Below, piece by piece: positions 47,696-56,961 of a stretch of 64,000 nucleotides of DNA (positions within the stretch are counted from its first letter, which is position 1; each line of letters opens with the position of its first letter). The notes beneath the pieces were generated by a model. The model saw only the letters and a program-made list of their open reading frames with translations, did not search any database and was not told the origin of the DNA. Both the position numbers and the translations under genes were made by a program. The DNA lies in NCBI RefSeq assembly GCF_900105965.1, contig NZ_FNTV01000001.1:3658001-3722000 (forward strand), in the 5' to 3' direction. This DNA is from Arthrobacter alpinus. Lineage in GTDB: Bacteria > Actinomycetota > Actinomycetes > Actinomycetales > Micrococcaceae.

Positions 47696-50437
47696 TTAGC
47701 CTTCGCCGCCGGCGTTGCCGGTGGTGCCTGCGTTGACGTTGAGGAGATCGTATTTCGCTGCTGCCTGGGCGGCGGCGTTGGGGTCGATCTTGCCTTGCTT
47801 GGCGAGCATCTGCAGGGTGCGGACTACCACTGAGTGGGAGTCGATCTTGAAGAAGCGGCGGGCCGCGGAGCGGGTGTCGGAGAAGCCGAAGCCGTCGGCG
47901 CCGAGAGTTGCGAAGTCATTGGGCAGGAACTGGCGTACCTGGTCCGGCACTGCCTTCATGTAGTCGGTCACGGCGATGACCGGGCCCTGGGCATCAGCCA
48001 TTTTTGCGGTGATGTATGGGACGCGGGCTTCTGCTTCGGGGTGCAAGAACGCGTCCTCTTCGGCAGCAAGGCCGTCGCGACGCAGCTCGTTCCAGGAGGT
48101 TACGGACCAGACATCGGCTGCTACGCCCCATTCGGTGGCGAGGATCTGCGCAGCTTCCAGGGCCCAGGGCACGGACACGCCGGAGGCCAGCAGTTGAGTG
48201 CGGGGCCCGTCGATCTCAGCAACCTTGAGCTTGTAGATGCCCTTGGTGATGCCCTCGACGTCGATGTTCTCCGGCGCCTTGGGCTGGCTGATCGGCTCGT
48301 TGTACACGGTGATGTAGTACATGACGTTGGGATCAACTGAATCCTTGCCGTACATGCGCTCAAGACCGGACTTGATGATGACGCCGATTTCGTAGCCGTA
48401 GGCGGGGTCGTAGGTGACCACTGCCGGGTTCGTGGAGGCCAGGATCGGTGAGTGCCCGTCAGCGTGCTGCAAACCTTCACCAGTGAGGGTGGTGCGCCCT
48501 GCTGTGGCGCCGATGATGAAGCCGCGGGTCATCTGGTCACCGGCGGCCCAGAAGGAATCACCGGTGCGCTGGAAACCAAACATGGAGTAGAACACGTAGA
48601 CCGGGATCAACGGTTCACCATGGGTGGCGTAGGCGGTGCCGGCGGCGGTGAACGCTGCCACGGAACCGGCCTCGTTGATGCCGGCGTGCACGATCTGCCC
48701 AGAAATGGATTCCTTGTACGCCAAGACCAGGTCGCGGTCCACGGAGAGGTAGTTCTGCCCGTTGGGGTTGTAGATCTTCGCGGTCGGGAAGAACGCATCG
48801 ATGCCGAAGGTGCGGGCCTCATCAGGGATGATCGGCACAATACGCTGGCCAATCCCCTTGTCACGCATCAGATCCTTGAGCAGGCGTACGAAGGCCATGG
48901 TGGTGGCTGCCTGCTGCTTGCCGGAGCCGCGGTTGGCAACCTCGTAGGTTTTATCGCCGGGCAGTTCCAGCTCGGTGTGCTTGCTGCGACGCTCAGGGAC
49001 GGAACCGCCCAGTGCGTTGCGGCGCTCCATCATGTACTGGATTTCCGGCGTATCCATCCCTGGGTGGTAGTACGGGGGACGGTACGGGTCGGCTTCGAGG
49101 ACCTCATCGCTGATGGGCAGGCGCAGGTGTGTGCGGAAGTCCTTCAAGTCCTGCAAGGTGAGCTTCTTCATCTGGTGCGTGGCGTTGCGCGCCTCGAAGT
49201 GGCTGCCCAGGCCGTAGCCCTTGACGGTGTGCGCCAGGATCACTGTGGGCTTGCCCTTGAACTCGGTCGCTGCCTTGTAGGCGGCGTAAACCTTGTGGTA
49301 ATCGTGGCCGCCGCGCTTGAGGTTCCAGACCTCATCGTCGCTAAGGTGTGCGGCGAGTTCCTTGGTTTGCGGGGTTTGCCCGAAGAAGTGCTCGCGGACG
49401 AACCCGCCGGATTCGGCCTTGTACGTCTGGTAGTCACCATCGCGGGTGGTGTTCATGACATCGACCAGGGATCCGTCGCTGTCGCGGTCTAGCAGGTCAT
49501 CCCACTCACGGCCCCAGAGGACCTTGATGACGTTCCAGCCGGCACCGCGGAAGAACGCTTCGAGTTCCTGAACGATCTTGCCGTTGCCGCGTACCGGACC
49601 ATCGAGGCGTTGGAGGTTGCAGTTGACAACGAAGGTGAGGTTGTCGAGCTTGTCGTTAGCGGCGAGTTGGAGCAGGCCGCGTGATTCGGGCTCGTCCATT
49701 TCACCGTCCCCCAGGAACGCCCAGACCTGCTGGTCGCTGGTGTCCTTGATGCCGCGGTTGTGCAGGTATCGGTTGGACTGGGCCTGGTAGATCGCGTTCA
49801 TCGGGCCAATGCCCATGGACACGGTGGGGAATTCCCAGAATTCCGGCATCAGGCGCGGGTGCGGGTACGAGGAAAGCGCGTGGCCTTCCTTGGACTTTTC
49901 CTGACGGAATCCGTCCATGTCTTCTTCGGAGAGGCGGCCTTCAAGGAAGGCGCGGGCGTACATGCCGGGGGAGGCGTGGCCCTGGAAGAAGACCTGGTCC
50001 CCGCCACCGGCGTGGTCCTTGCCGCGGAAGAAGTGGTTGAAACCGACCTCGTACAGGGTTGCGGCACCTGCATAAGTGGAAATGTGTCCACCAACACCAA
50101 TCTCCGGAGACTGGGCCCGGTGGACCATAATGGCGGCGTTCCAGCGCAACCAGGCACGGTACTTACGCTCGATCTCCTCGTTGCCGGGGAACACGGGTTC
50201 CTGATCAACGGGAATCGTGTTTACGTAGTCCGTGGTCGTGACCATCGGCACGCCAACGCTCTGCGCACCAGCCCGCTGAAGCAGGCTACGCATAATGTAC
50301 TGGGCACGCTCTGTGCCGCGTTCCTGAATCAACGTATCCAAGGACTCAAGCCATTCGGCTGTCTCTTCTGGATCGCGATCAGGCAGCTGGTTTGTCAACC
50401 CGCTGAGGATATGGGAATTATCGTCTCGCAAGAACAT
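47696..50437 (-). CDS. aceE: Pyruvate dehydrogenase E1, homodimeric
   Basis: ThDP-dependent E1 of the pyruvate dehydrogenase complex (913 aa, normal for AceE). Recognised blocks: [34 protein letters not shown] (ThDP His), [38 protein letters not shown] (ThDP/Mg GDG motif), [72 protein letters not shown]. Start ATG 50437 is chosen (AAGAGGA upstream); the frame extends to 50671, but those residues are not AceE-like. Alone here, without E2/E3 in its operon. It is divergent from the NCS1 permease. A ureide-type operator lies just upstream, next to the TACAAT box. Confidence 0.95.
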   Translation of the reverse strand: MFLRDDNSHILSGLTNQLPDRDPEETAEWLESLDTLIQERGTERAQYIMRSLLQRAGAQSVGVPMVTTTDYVNTIPVDQEPVFPGNEEIERKYRAWLRWNAAIMVHRAQSPEIGVGGHISTYAGAATLYEVGFNHFFRGKDHAGGGDQVFFQGHASPGMYARAFLEGRLSEEDMDGFRQEKSKEGHALSSYPHPRLMPEFWEFPTVSMGIGPMNAIYQAQSNRYLHNRGIKDTSDQQVWAFLGDGEMDEPESRGLLQLAANDKLDNLTFVVNCNLQRLDGPVRGNGKIVQELEAFFRGAGWNVIKVLWGREWDDLLDRDSDGSLVDVMNTTRDGDYQTYKAESGGFVREHFFGQTPQTKELAAHLSDDEVWNLKRGGHDYHKVYAAYKAATEFKGKPTVILAHTVKGYGLGSHFEARNATHQMKKLTLQDLKDFRTHLRLPISDEVLEADPYRPPYYHPGMDTPEIQYMMERRNALGGSVPERRSKHTELELPGDKTYEVANRGSGKQQAATTMAFVRLLKDLMRDKGIGQRIVPIIPDEARTFGIDAFFPTAKIYNPNGQNYLSVDRDLVLAYKESISGQIVHAGINEAGSVAAFTAAGTAYATHGEPLIPVYVFYSMFGFQRTGDSFWAAGDQMTRGFIIGATAGRTTLTGEGLQHADGHSPILASTNPAVVTYDPAYGYEIGVIIKSGLERMYGKDSVDPNVMYYITVYNEPISQPKAPENIDVEGITKGIYKLKVAEIDGPRTQLLASGVSVPWALEAAQILATEWGVAADVWSVTSWNELRRDGLAAEEDAFLHPEAEARVPYITAKMADAQGPVIAVTDYMKAVPDQVRQFLPNDFATLGADGFGFSDTRSAARRFFKIDSHSVVVRTLQMLAKQGKIDPNAAAQAAAKYDLLNVNAGTTGNAGGEG

Positions 50438-50755
50438 CTGTCCTCTTTCAGTGGTGCATTCGCTACCTCCCTGATGGTGAGGCTGCGCGTACCCGCTGGC
50501 TGCGCGTTCGCCGTCGAACGTGGTGCGGGCGTTGGGTAATCCAGCATGAAACTCGCTGTCGCAATTTTCGCTAGATGGAAACAAAATATTGTATGACGAG
50601 ATTACGTCCTTGTGCCCAAGGATGCAAAATTCTGCGCTTGTGACAGATTTTCGCCACAGAACCTTTGACACGGTGTGAGCTGGCTCATAGACTAGTTTTC
50701 ATACTTCAAAAGTTTTATTCCACCATATGAAAATTCTATTTATTGCGGAGCTATC
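50438..50755. promoter_or_regulatory. Divergent aceE / NCS1-permease control region
   Basis: Plus strand: TTGACA (50665-50670), 17-base spacer, TAGACT (50688-50693), start near 50700. A perfect operator TTCCACCATATGAAA lies at 50718-50732 and a weaker one (two mismatches) at 50697-50711, centres 21 bp apart. Minus strand: TACAAT (50593-50588) is a -10 box for aceE with no good -35; a perfect operator-like dyad (TTTCGCTAGATGGAA, 50566-50580) lies just downstream of its expected start. Thus the region may couple aceE to the ureide regulon. Confidence 0.65.
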
Positions 50756-52360
50756 ATGGACGCTACTTCCACAAAGAATATCCACACTGTTGAGGCAGGT
50801 GAGCACCCTCAAGGGAGAGGGGCTGCCCGGGCCGATCAAAGAAGAGGAATCACCTTGTCTGAACACACCGGCGGGACCACCCTGTCAGAACCTCCCTTTA
50901 AGACTCCGGAGGGTCACACCCTCAGTGCCAGCCTGTTCAACCAGGACCTGGCACCCACCAAGATGAAAGGCCGCCGCTGGTCCAGCTACAGCATCTTCAC
51001 GCTGTGGGCCAATGACGTGCACAGCTTGGGCAACTACGCCTTCGCCATCGGATTGTTTGCTCTCGGCCTGGGCGGCTGGCAGATCCTGCTGGCCTTGGGC
51101 ATCGGGGCAGTCCTCCTGTTTGGCTTGTTGAACTTCTCCGGGTTTATGGGCTTCAAGACGGGCGTTCCATTCCCTGTCATGAGCCGCATCAGCTTTGGCA
51201 TCAAGGGTGCGCACATCGCTTCCCTCCTTCGCGGCGGCGTCGCAATCGTCTGGTTCGGCGTGCAGACCTTCCTGGCCTCCGTTGTCCTGAGGGTCATGCT
51301 TACAGCGCTCTTCCCCGCTTTGAAGGCGTGGGACACCAACTCCATTCTTGGGCTGTCAACACTTGGCTGGTTGGCTTTCATTGCACTGTGGATTGTCCAG
51401 GTCATTATTGTCAGCTTCGGCATGGATATGATCCGCAAGTACGAGGCCTTTGCCGGCCCGATCATTCTGATCACCATGGCAACCATCGCCATCTGGATGT
51501 TTATGCAGGCCGGTGGCTCCATTGCCTGGCAGACCGACCGCGGTCTGCAGGGTGCTGAAATGTGGCGCACCATCTTTGCCGGCGGCGCCCTCTGGGTTGC
51601 CATCTACGGCACCTTTGTTCTGAACTTCTGCGACTTTACCCGCTCGGCCAAGTCTGCCAAGTCCATTGTGCGCGGCAACTTCTGGGGCATCCCGATCAAC
51701 ATGCTCCTCTTCGGTGCCATTGTTGTTGTCATCTCAGGTGCCCAGTTCAAGATTGACGGAACCATCATTGAAAGCCCCGCGGACATTGTTCAGACCATCC
51801 CGAACACCTTCCTGCTGGTTGTTGCCTGCCTCGCCCTGCTGATCCTTACCGTTGCCGTGAATCTGATGGCCAACTTCGTGGCTCCTGTCTACGCACTGAC
51901 CAACTTGTTCCCCCGCCACCTGAACTTCCGCAAGGCCGCCCTGGTCAGTGCCATCATCGGCCTGGTCATCCTGCCCTGGAACCTCTACAACAATCCTGTC
52001 GTCATCGTTTACTTCTTGGGCGGTTTGGGCGCACTATTGGGCCCGCTGTTCGGAGTCATCATGGCCGACTACTGGCTCATCCGCCGAGGCAAGGTCAACG
52101 TGCCGCACCTGTACACAACGGCTGAGGGCGCTGAGTACCACTACAAGCGAGGCGTCAACCCCCGCGCTGTGATTGCCCTGATTCCAGCCTCCGTGGTGGC
52201 CCTGGCCATTGCCTTCATCCCGGCACTGGGCGAACTTTCCTCCTTCTCCTGGTTCTTTGCCGCCGGACTCGCCGCAGTCACCTACTACTTCGTGGCTGAC
52301 CGCAAGGCCAGCTACCACGACGTATCCGGTGAGGCCATCGCCGTTGACAGCGTCCACTAA
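50756..52360 (+). CDS. NCS1-family purine/hydantoin/allantoin permease
   Basis: Cation-coupled nucleobase-cation-symport-1 transporter (534 aa from ATG 50756). Twelve hydrophobic segments run from about residue 85 to 520. NCS1 hallmarks: SYSIFTLWANDVHSLGNYAFAIGLF (helix 1), SRISFGIKGAHIASLLRGGVAIVWFGVQTF (helices 2-3, substrate site Trp/Gln), FNFCDFTRSAKSAKSIVRGNFWG, and FGVIMADYWLIRRGKVNVPHLYT at the end. It resembles the hydantoin transporter Mhp1 of Microbacterium, so allantoin, a hydantoin, is the likely substrate (inference from context). TTG 50855 with AAGAGGA upstream is a good alternative start that would remove 33 polar residues. Racemase gene follows after 26 bases. Confidence 0.9.
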   Translation: MDATSTKNIHTVEAGEHPQGRGAARADQRRGITLSEHTGGTTLSEPPFKTPEGHTLSASLFNQDLAPTKMKGRRWSSYSIFTLWANDVHSLGNYAFAIGLFALGLGGWQILLALGIGAVLLFGLLNFSGFMGFKTGVPFPVMSRISFGIKGAHIASLLRGGVAIVWFGVQTFLASVVLRVMLTALFPALKAWDTNSILGLSTLGWLAFIALWIVQVIIVSFGMDMIRKYEAFAGPIILITMATIAIWMFMQAGGSIAWQTDRGLQGAEMWRTIFAGGALWVAIYGTFVLNFCDFTRSAKSAKSIVRGNFWGIPINMLLFGAIVVVISGAQFKIDGTIIESPADIVQTIPNTFLLVVACLALLILTVAVNLMANFVAPVYALTNLFPRHLNFRKAALVSAIIGLVILPWNLYNNPVVIVYFLGGLGALLGPLFGVIMADYWLIRRGKVNVPHLYTTAEGAEYHYKRGVNPRAVIALIPASVVALAIAFIPALGELSSFSWFFAAGLAAVTYYFVADRKASYHDVSGEAIAVDSVH

Positions 52361-52386
52361 CCCCCGCTTCGATTGAAAGGCAAGTC

Positions 52387-53133
52387 ATGCGCATTCTTGT
52401 AGTCAATGTGAACACCACAGCATCAATGACCGAATCAATCGCTTCACAAGCCCGCGCAGTGGCGGCACCCGGCACCGAGATTGTGGCCCTCACGCCCCGC
52501 TTTGGTGCCGAATCATGCGAAGGCAATTTTGAAAGTTACCTTGCGGCCGTTGCCGTGATGGATGCCGTGCAGTCCTACACCGAACCGTTCGACGCCGTTG
52601 TCCAGGCCGGCTACGGCGAGCATGGCCGCGAAGGCCTCCAGGAATTGCTGAATGTTCCCGTCGTGGACATTACCGAGGCGGCAGCCAGCACGGCCATGTT
52701 CCTTGGACACAAGTACTCGGTGGTCACCACCCTTGACCGGGCCGTGCCGCTCATCGAGGACCGGCTCAAGCTTGCCGGGCTGACCGACCGCTGCGCATCT
52801 GTCCGCGCCAGCGGGATGGCGGTGCTGGAGCTCGAAGAAGAGCCCGAGCGCGCTGTTGAGGCGATTGTCCGTGAGGCCGAACTGGCTGTCTCCGTGGACA
52901 AGGCCGAGGTCATTGTTCTTGGCTGCGGCGGCATGGCGGGCCTCAATGACAAGGTCCGGGAGCGCACGGGTGTTCCCGTGGTCGACGGCGTGGCGGCTGC
53001 GGTTACCATCGCCGAGTCACTGGTCCGCTTGGGTCTGTCCACCTCCAAGGTGCGCACCTACGCAACGCCCCGGCCCAAGGCATTCACGGGCTGGCCGGTT
53101 CCGGCCAATGCGCAGGAATTAATAGCGCAGTAG
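52387..53133 (+). CDS. Asp/Glu/hydantoin racemase-family protein lacking the first catalytic Cys
   Basis: A 248-residue protein of the racemase superfamily that includes allantoin racemase HpxA, hydantoin racemase and arylmalonate decarboxylase. The N-terminus VVNVNTTASMTESI is the hydantoin racemase signature. Racemases need two cysteines; here the first is replaced by Gly75 (VVQAGYGEHG, where relatives have AC-F/Y-GD), while the second, Cys180 (VLGCGGMAGL), is present. The Gly/Cys pair is the arrangement of arylmalonate decarboxylase. The gene follows the NCS1 permease by 26 bases. It could be an allantoin racemase with altered chemistry or a decarboxylase for a ureide. Confidence 0.8.
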   Translation: MRILVVNVNTTASMTESIASQARAVAAPGTEIVALTPRFGAESCEGNFESYLAAVAVMDAVQSYTEPFDAVVQAGYGEHGREGLQELLNVPVVDITEAAASTAMFLGHKYSVVTTLDRAVPLIEDRLKLAGLTDRCASVRASGMAVLELEEEPERAVEAIVREAELAVSVDKAEVIVLGCGGMAGLNDKVRERTGVPVVDGVAAAVTIAESLVRLGLSTSKVRTYATPRPKAFTGWPVPANAQELIAQ

Positions 53134-53142
53134 AACCACACG

Positions 53143-53184
53143 GGGCGGGGCTGGCGGAACGTTTTCCGCCGGTCCCGCTCTTTT
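53143..53184 (+). terminator. Terminator after the racemase-family gene
   Basis: GC-rich stem with GGCGGAA/TTCCGCC core (about 53143-53180) followed by TCTTTT. It ends the permease-racemase transcript. Confidence 0.6.
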
Positions 53185-53240
53185 GTGCTTGCCCGGCTAG
53201 ATTCAAGAAACAATGTAAGCACCTCAATCAAGGAGTGGAT

Positions 53241-54008
53241 GTGAACAAGGAACTTCAAAACACTGCGGCACGGGTCATGGTGGTAACGGGTGCCGGATCC
53301 GGCATTGGACGTGCCGTGGCGCAGGCGGCCCTTGCCGCCGGGTACTCCGTGGTGCTGGCGGGCCGGCGCGAAGCTGAACTTCTTGCCGTGGCCACCGGCC
53401 ACCCGCTTGCCTTGGCGGTGCCGACGGATGTCACCGATGAGGACCAGGTGGCGAGGCTGTTCAGCCAAGCCGTGGAGCACTTTGGCCGGGTGGATGTCCT
53501 CTTCAACAATGCAGGAACCTTTGGCCCTGCCAAGTCCGTGGATGAAGTGACGCTGGTTGACTGGAACGCCACGGTGGCCGTCAACCTCACCGGCTCCATG
53601 CTGTGCGCCGCCGCCGCCATCCGGGTCATGAAGCAGCAGCAGCCCCAGGGCGGGAGGATCATCAACAACGGCTCCATCTCCGCCCATTCCCCGCGACCCA
53701 AGTCGGCCGCATATACCGTCACGAAGCACGCCATCAGCGGCCTGACCAAGTCCATAGAGCTGGACGGGCGGGCCTTCGGGATCAGCTGCGGCCAGATCGA
53801 CATTGGCAACACCGCCACGTCCATCATGTCCACTCTGGATGTTGCCACCGGCGCCCTGCAGGCCAACGGGGAACTGCTGGTGGAGCCCACCTTCCCGGTG
53901 GCCGAGGCCGCACGGACCGTCATGTTCATGGCCGACCTCCCGGCGTCGGCAACCATTGGCCAATTGGTCATCACGGCGGCCGGCATGCCTTTCGTCGGGC
54001 GGGGCTGA
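53241..54008 (+). CDS. Short-chain dehydrogenase/reductase
   Basis: NAD(P)-dependent SDR oxidoreductase (255 aa). The cofactor motif VVTGAGSGIGRAVAQAAL (about 13-30) is followed by LAGRREAEL (Arg favouring NADPH), NNAG, and the active site Ser in NNGSISAHS and Tyr-x-x-x-Lys in AAYTVTKHAISGLTKS. GTG 53241 with AAGGAG seven bases upstream is chosen; GTG 53235 is an alternative. It lies between terminators, so it is expressed by itself, but within the ureide region. Substrate unknown. Confidence 0.88.
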   Translation: MNKELQNTAARVMVVTGAGSGIGRAVAQAALAAGYSVVLAGRREAELLAVATGHPLALAVPTDVTDEDQVARLFSQAVEHFGRVDVLFNNAGTFGPAKSVDEVTLVDWNATVAVNLTGSMLCAAAAIRVMKQQQPQGGRIINNGSISAHSPRPKSAAYTVTKHAISGLTKSIELDGRAFGISCGQIDIGNTATSIMSTLDVATGALQANGELLVEPTFPVAEAARTVMFMADLPASATIGQLVITAAGMPFVGRG

Positions 54009-54036
54009 TCCGGCCCGGGCACCTGCCGTAAACGGT

Positions 54037-54065
54037 CGACGGCGGTGGGTGACCCACCGCCGTCG
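54037..54065. terminator. Bidirectional hairpin between convergent genes
   Basis: CGACGGCGGTGGG and its complement (54037-54065, three-base loop) form a perfect stem between the SDR gene and the NCS2 permease gene. No U-run, so the role is inferred from position. Confidence 0.6.
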
Positions 54066-54073
54066 TGCCTTGC

Positions 54074-55573
54074 TTAGTGCGGGGAAGAGCCGTTGGCCGC
54101 CTGCGGGATTTCGCCCGTGACGGGCACCTCCTTGCCGTCGACGTCAATCAACTTCCCGTCCTCGCACCTGTCGCCGTCCTGCAGGTGCTCCAACAACTCG
54201 GCGGTGATGAGGCGGTCCGTGCCAGCGGCAAACACGGACGGATTCTCCGGATTGCCGCGCTTGAGGTGGTTGAAGAGCAGGTTCAGCAGGATTGCCATGA
54301 TGGCTGCCGAGGAGATCCCGGAGTGGAAGATGGTGCCGACCCAGCCGGGGAACTGATCGTAAAAGGTTGGGGCGGCGATGGGCAGCATGCCAAAGCCAAC
54401 TGAGGTGGAGACAATAATCAGGTTCATGTTATTGCGGTAGTCCACCTGCGCCAGTGTCCGGATGCCACTGGCCGCCACCGTGCCAAACAGGACAATGCCC
54501 GCCCCGCCCAGCACCGACAACGGAACGGCCGCAACTACACGTCCCAGGATGGGCAACAGACCCAAGACCACAAGGATCACTCCGCCCGCCGCGACCACGA
54601 ATCGGCTCTTGACACCCGTGACAGCCACAAGGCCAACGTTCTGGGCAAAAGCACTCTGCGTGAAGGAGCCGAAGACCGGGGAGACAAGGCTCGATGCCAT
54701 GTCGGCGCGCAACCCTGCAGCGATGCGCTTGGAGTCCACCTTGGTGTCCACAATCTGCCCCACTGCCAGGATGTCGGCCGTGGTCTCGGTCAGGATCACC
54801 AGCACCACGATCATCATGGAAATGATGGCGGCAATGTTGAAGGTGGGCAGGCCCAAGTGGAAGGGCATGGGGAGCGCAAAAATGGCGCCATGGCCCACCG
54901 CGGAAAAGTCGGCCTTGCCCATGAAGATCGCCGCAACGGTGCCAACAATCATGGCGAACAGGATCGACAGCCGGGAGATGGTGGAACTGCCCAGCTTGCT
55001 CAGGAGCAGCACCACCGCCAGGGTGAAGGCGGCGAGCATGATGTTTGAGACGCTGCCGTAGTCGGCGGCTTTCTTGTTGCCGCCCATGGACCAGTTTGCC
55101 GCCACCGGCATGAGCGTCAGGCCGATCGTGGTGATGACACTGCCAGTCACAACGGGCGGAAAGAACCGCACAATCTTGGAAAATAGCGGAGCAATGAGCA
55201 GGCCGAATGCGGCAGATACAATCACCGCGCCAAAGACCGCCTGGATTCCGCCACCGCCCACAATGGCAACCATGGTGGCCACACTGGCAAAGGACACACC
55301 CTGCACCAGCGGCAGTTGTGAACCGAAGAACGGCAGGCCAATGGTCTGCAAAAGCGTTGCTAGGCCGCCCATGAACAGTGCCGCGGCAATGAGGACACCG
55401 ATGTCGGTTGGGGACAGGCCGGCGGCCTGCCCGATGATGAGGGGGACGGCGATAATCCCGCCGTACATGGTCAATACGTGTTGGAATCCATAGGCGAAAC
55501 TAGCGCCAATACTGAGCTTTTCATCCTCGGGCCGGGTGGGAACTGCGGCCGTGGAACGTGAAATTTTGGTCAT
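54074..55573 (-). CDS. NCS2-family xanthine/uracil/urate permease
   Basis: Purine permease of the nucleobase-ascorbate (NCS2) family (499 aa) with about 14 membrane segments. Family blocks: SIGASFAYGFQHVLTMYGGIIAVPLIIG (with the conserved QH), LQTIGLPFFGSQLPLVQGVSFASVATM, VVTGSVITTIGLTLMPVA, ILTETTADILAVGQIVDTKVD (substrate Glu), and QNVGLVAVTGVKSRFVV (signature, with QN). Because uricase lies just upstream in the same direction, urate or xanthine is the likely cargo. A terminator between uricase and this gene implies partly separate expression. The C-terminal tail (HLQDGDRCEDGKLID) is hydrophilic and cytoplasmic. Confidence 0.93.
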   Translation of the reverse strand: MTKISRSTAAVPTRPEDEKLSIGASFAYGFQHVLTMYGGIIAVPLIIGQAAGLSPTDIGVLIAAALFMGGLATLLQTIGLPFFGSQLPLVQGVSFASVATMVAIVGGGGIQAVFGAVIVSAAFGLLIAPLFSKIVRFFPPVVTGSVITTIGLTLMPVAANWSMGGNKKAADYGSVSNIMLAAFTLAVVLLLSKLGSSTISRLSILFAMIVGTVAAIFMGKADFSAVGHGAIFALPMPFHLGLPTFNIAAIISMMIVVLVILTETTADILAVGQIVDTKVDSKRIAAGLRADMASSLVSPVFGSFTQSAFAQNVGLVAVTGVKSRFVVAAGGVILVVLGLLPILGRVVAAVPLSVLGGAGIVLFGTVAASGIRTLAQVDYRNNMNLIIVSTSVGFGMLPIAAPTFYDQFPGWVGTIFHSGISSAAIMAILLNLLFNHLKRGNPENPSVFAAGTDRLITAELLEHLQDGDRCEDGKLIDVDGKEVPVTGEIPQAANGSSPH

Positions 55574-55636
55574 AGCGGACCTCCTTGTCTGCTTACCCTT
55601 GTTAAGCGAGAACCCGCTTTGGGAGTTGTCGCTGCG

Positions 55637-55692
55637 GGCAGGCGGGGGTTGCAGCCCCCGCCTGCCTCTTTGCCGGGCCGCACGGGCCCGGC
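55637..55692 (-). terminator. Tandem GC-rich hairpins after uricase
   Basis: Two adjacent stems: 55637-55648 with 55655-55666 (12 bp), and 55672-55679 with 55685-55692 (8 bp). They separate uricase from the NCS2 permease and probably cut transcription between them. Confidence 0.6.
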
Positions 55693-55696
55693 CCTT

Positions 55697-56617
55697 CTAG
55701 CAGAAGCCTGCGATGCCGTCCCAGGCGTTGCCGGCGTCCGAGGCGTTTTCACGTAGAACCGTTGCCTCGATCAGTCCGTAGGGACGGTCCGCGGCATAGA
55801 AAACCTCGTTCGGGTTGTCCAGGCCAAACGGGGTCAGGTCAACCACGAAGTGGTGCTTGTTGGGCATGGAGAACTTGATCTCGTCGATCTCGGCGTGGGC
55901 CAGAAGGACCTTTTTCCCCATGTCGAAGAGGGTCTGCTGCAAGGCGGTGGAGTAATTCTCCGTGAAGCCTTCGAGCAGCAGCGCCTTGACGTCGTCGTAG
56001 GATTTGTTGAAGTCAACCTCAGCGACGGCGGCCGGGTTGAACCGCCAGCGCGCGGCCACGTCCGTGGCCAGGATGCGGTCATGCGTGGGTGCAAGCGTGG
56101 TGTACTTGTCCACCGGGTACCCTTCGAAGCCGGAGTCCGTGGACTTAAGGACGGTTAGGTCCTGCAGTCCGGAAATCAGCGCGGTGTTGGGGCCGTCCTT
56201 GACCACCACGGCGGTGCGCACCTCTTGGCCGTTGCGCACGAATGCGTGGTTGTGCGCCGTACCGTGTGACTCGATCCGATCCCATTTGTATTGTTCGGCG
56301 GCCCAGCGTCCGCCGGTCACCCAGCTGAACTCTGAGGTGAAGTGCTCACCTAGGCGCAGCAAGAATGCTTCCGGGGATCCCACGCCGTTGCGGGCGAAGG
56401 CGTACACCGTGTTTTTCTGCGTGTCTGTGGCAACGACGTGGGCGTTGTCCCCTTCCAAGTGGGCGGCCTGGAAGTCACCGCGCAGCTGGGAGGTCACATT
56501 GAGGTCCTCGATCTCGTGGCGGTCCGTGTCCCGGGTGATCTTGACGAGACGGACCTCTGCCTTGCCGTACTGGTTGGCACCCAGAACGATGCCGGTGTTT
56601 TCGTTGTTGGCGTTCAT
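55697..56617 (-). CDS. Urate oxidase (uricase)
   Basis: Cofactor-free oxidation of urate to 5-hydroxyisourate with release of hydrogen peroxide (306 aa; Arthrobacter-type uricase). Typical blocks: GKAEVRLVKITRDTDRHEIEDLNVTSQLRGDF, DTQKNTVYAFAR, GEHFTSEFSWVTGGRWAAEQYKW (active-site region), HAFVRNGQEVRTAVV, SGLQDLTVLKSTDSGFEGYP (conserved STxSxF), LATDVAARWRF (Arg, substrate), IKFSMPNKHHFVVDLTPFGLDNPNEVFYAADRPYGLIEATV. Start ATG 56617 lies two bases after the HIU hydrolase stop; the frame open to 56863 is not uricase. The peroxide it makes is a reason for the peroxiredoxin next door. Confidence 0.96.
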   Translation of the reverse strand: MNANNENTGIVLGANQYGKAEVRLVKITRDTDRHEIEDLNVTSQLRGDFQAAHLEGDNAHVVATDTQKNTVYAFARNGVGSPEAFLLRLGEHFTSEFSWVTGGRWAAEQYKWDRIESHGTAHNHAFVRNGQEVRTAVVVKDGPNTALISGLQDLTVLKSTDSGFEGYPVDKYTTLAPTHDRILATDVAARWRFNPAAVAEVDFNKSYDDVKALLLEGFTENYSTALQQTLFDMGKKVLLAHAEIDEIKFSMPNKHHFVVDLTPFGLDNPNEVFYAADRPYGLIEATVLRENASDAGNAWDGIAGFC

Positions 56618-56619
56618 GG

Positions 56620-56961
56620 CTAGCTTCCTCGGTACGTTGAAAAGGCGAATGGACTCAATAGCAGCGGCACGTGGTAGTGCTCTTGTGCCGCATCGAGGGT
56701 GAAGGTCAGCGACACCTCCGGGAAAAAAGCTTCGGTGCCGATGCCGGCGAAGTATGCGCCGGTGTCGAAGCGGAGACGGTACGTCCCGCTGGGCAGCAGC
56801 TCCGGCCCGAGGTCCTTGACCCGGCCCTGCGCATCGGTGGTCCCCGATGCAAGGGGCTGCCACTCTGCGCCGCTGAGCTCCTCGAGCCCTACGGCTACGC
56901 CTGCTGCAGGCTTGCCCAGTGTTGTGTCCAAGACGTGGGTGGTGATGTGGGAAACGCTCAT
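56620..56961 (-). CDS. uraH: 5-hydroxyisourate hydrolase (transthyretin-like)
   Basis: Hydrolyses the unstable product of uricase to OHCU (113 aa). The catalytic residues are visible: SHITTHVLD (His9), RLRFDTGAYF (Arg), HYHVPLLLSPFAFSTYRGS (His and the C-terminal YRGS that defines the enzyme family). Overlap of four bases with uraD upstream and two-base spacing to uricase show tight coupling. Confidence 0.96.
   Translation of the reverse strand: MSVSHITTHVLDTTLGKPAAGVAVGLEELSGAEWQPLASGTTDAQGRVKDLGPELLPSGTYRLRFDTGAYFAGIGTEAFFPEVSLTFTLDAAQEHYHVPLLLSPFAFSTYRGS

Noticed and set aside
50438..50671. N-terminal extension of aceE from 50671
   Set aside because: The extra residues are unlike AceE and cover the operator/promoter region; ATG 50437 has a good ribosome site.
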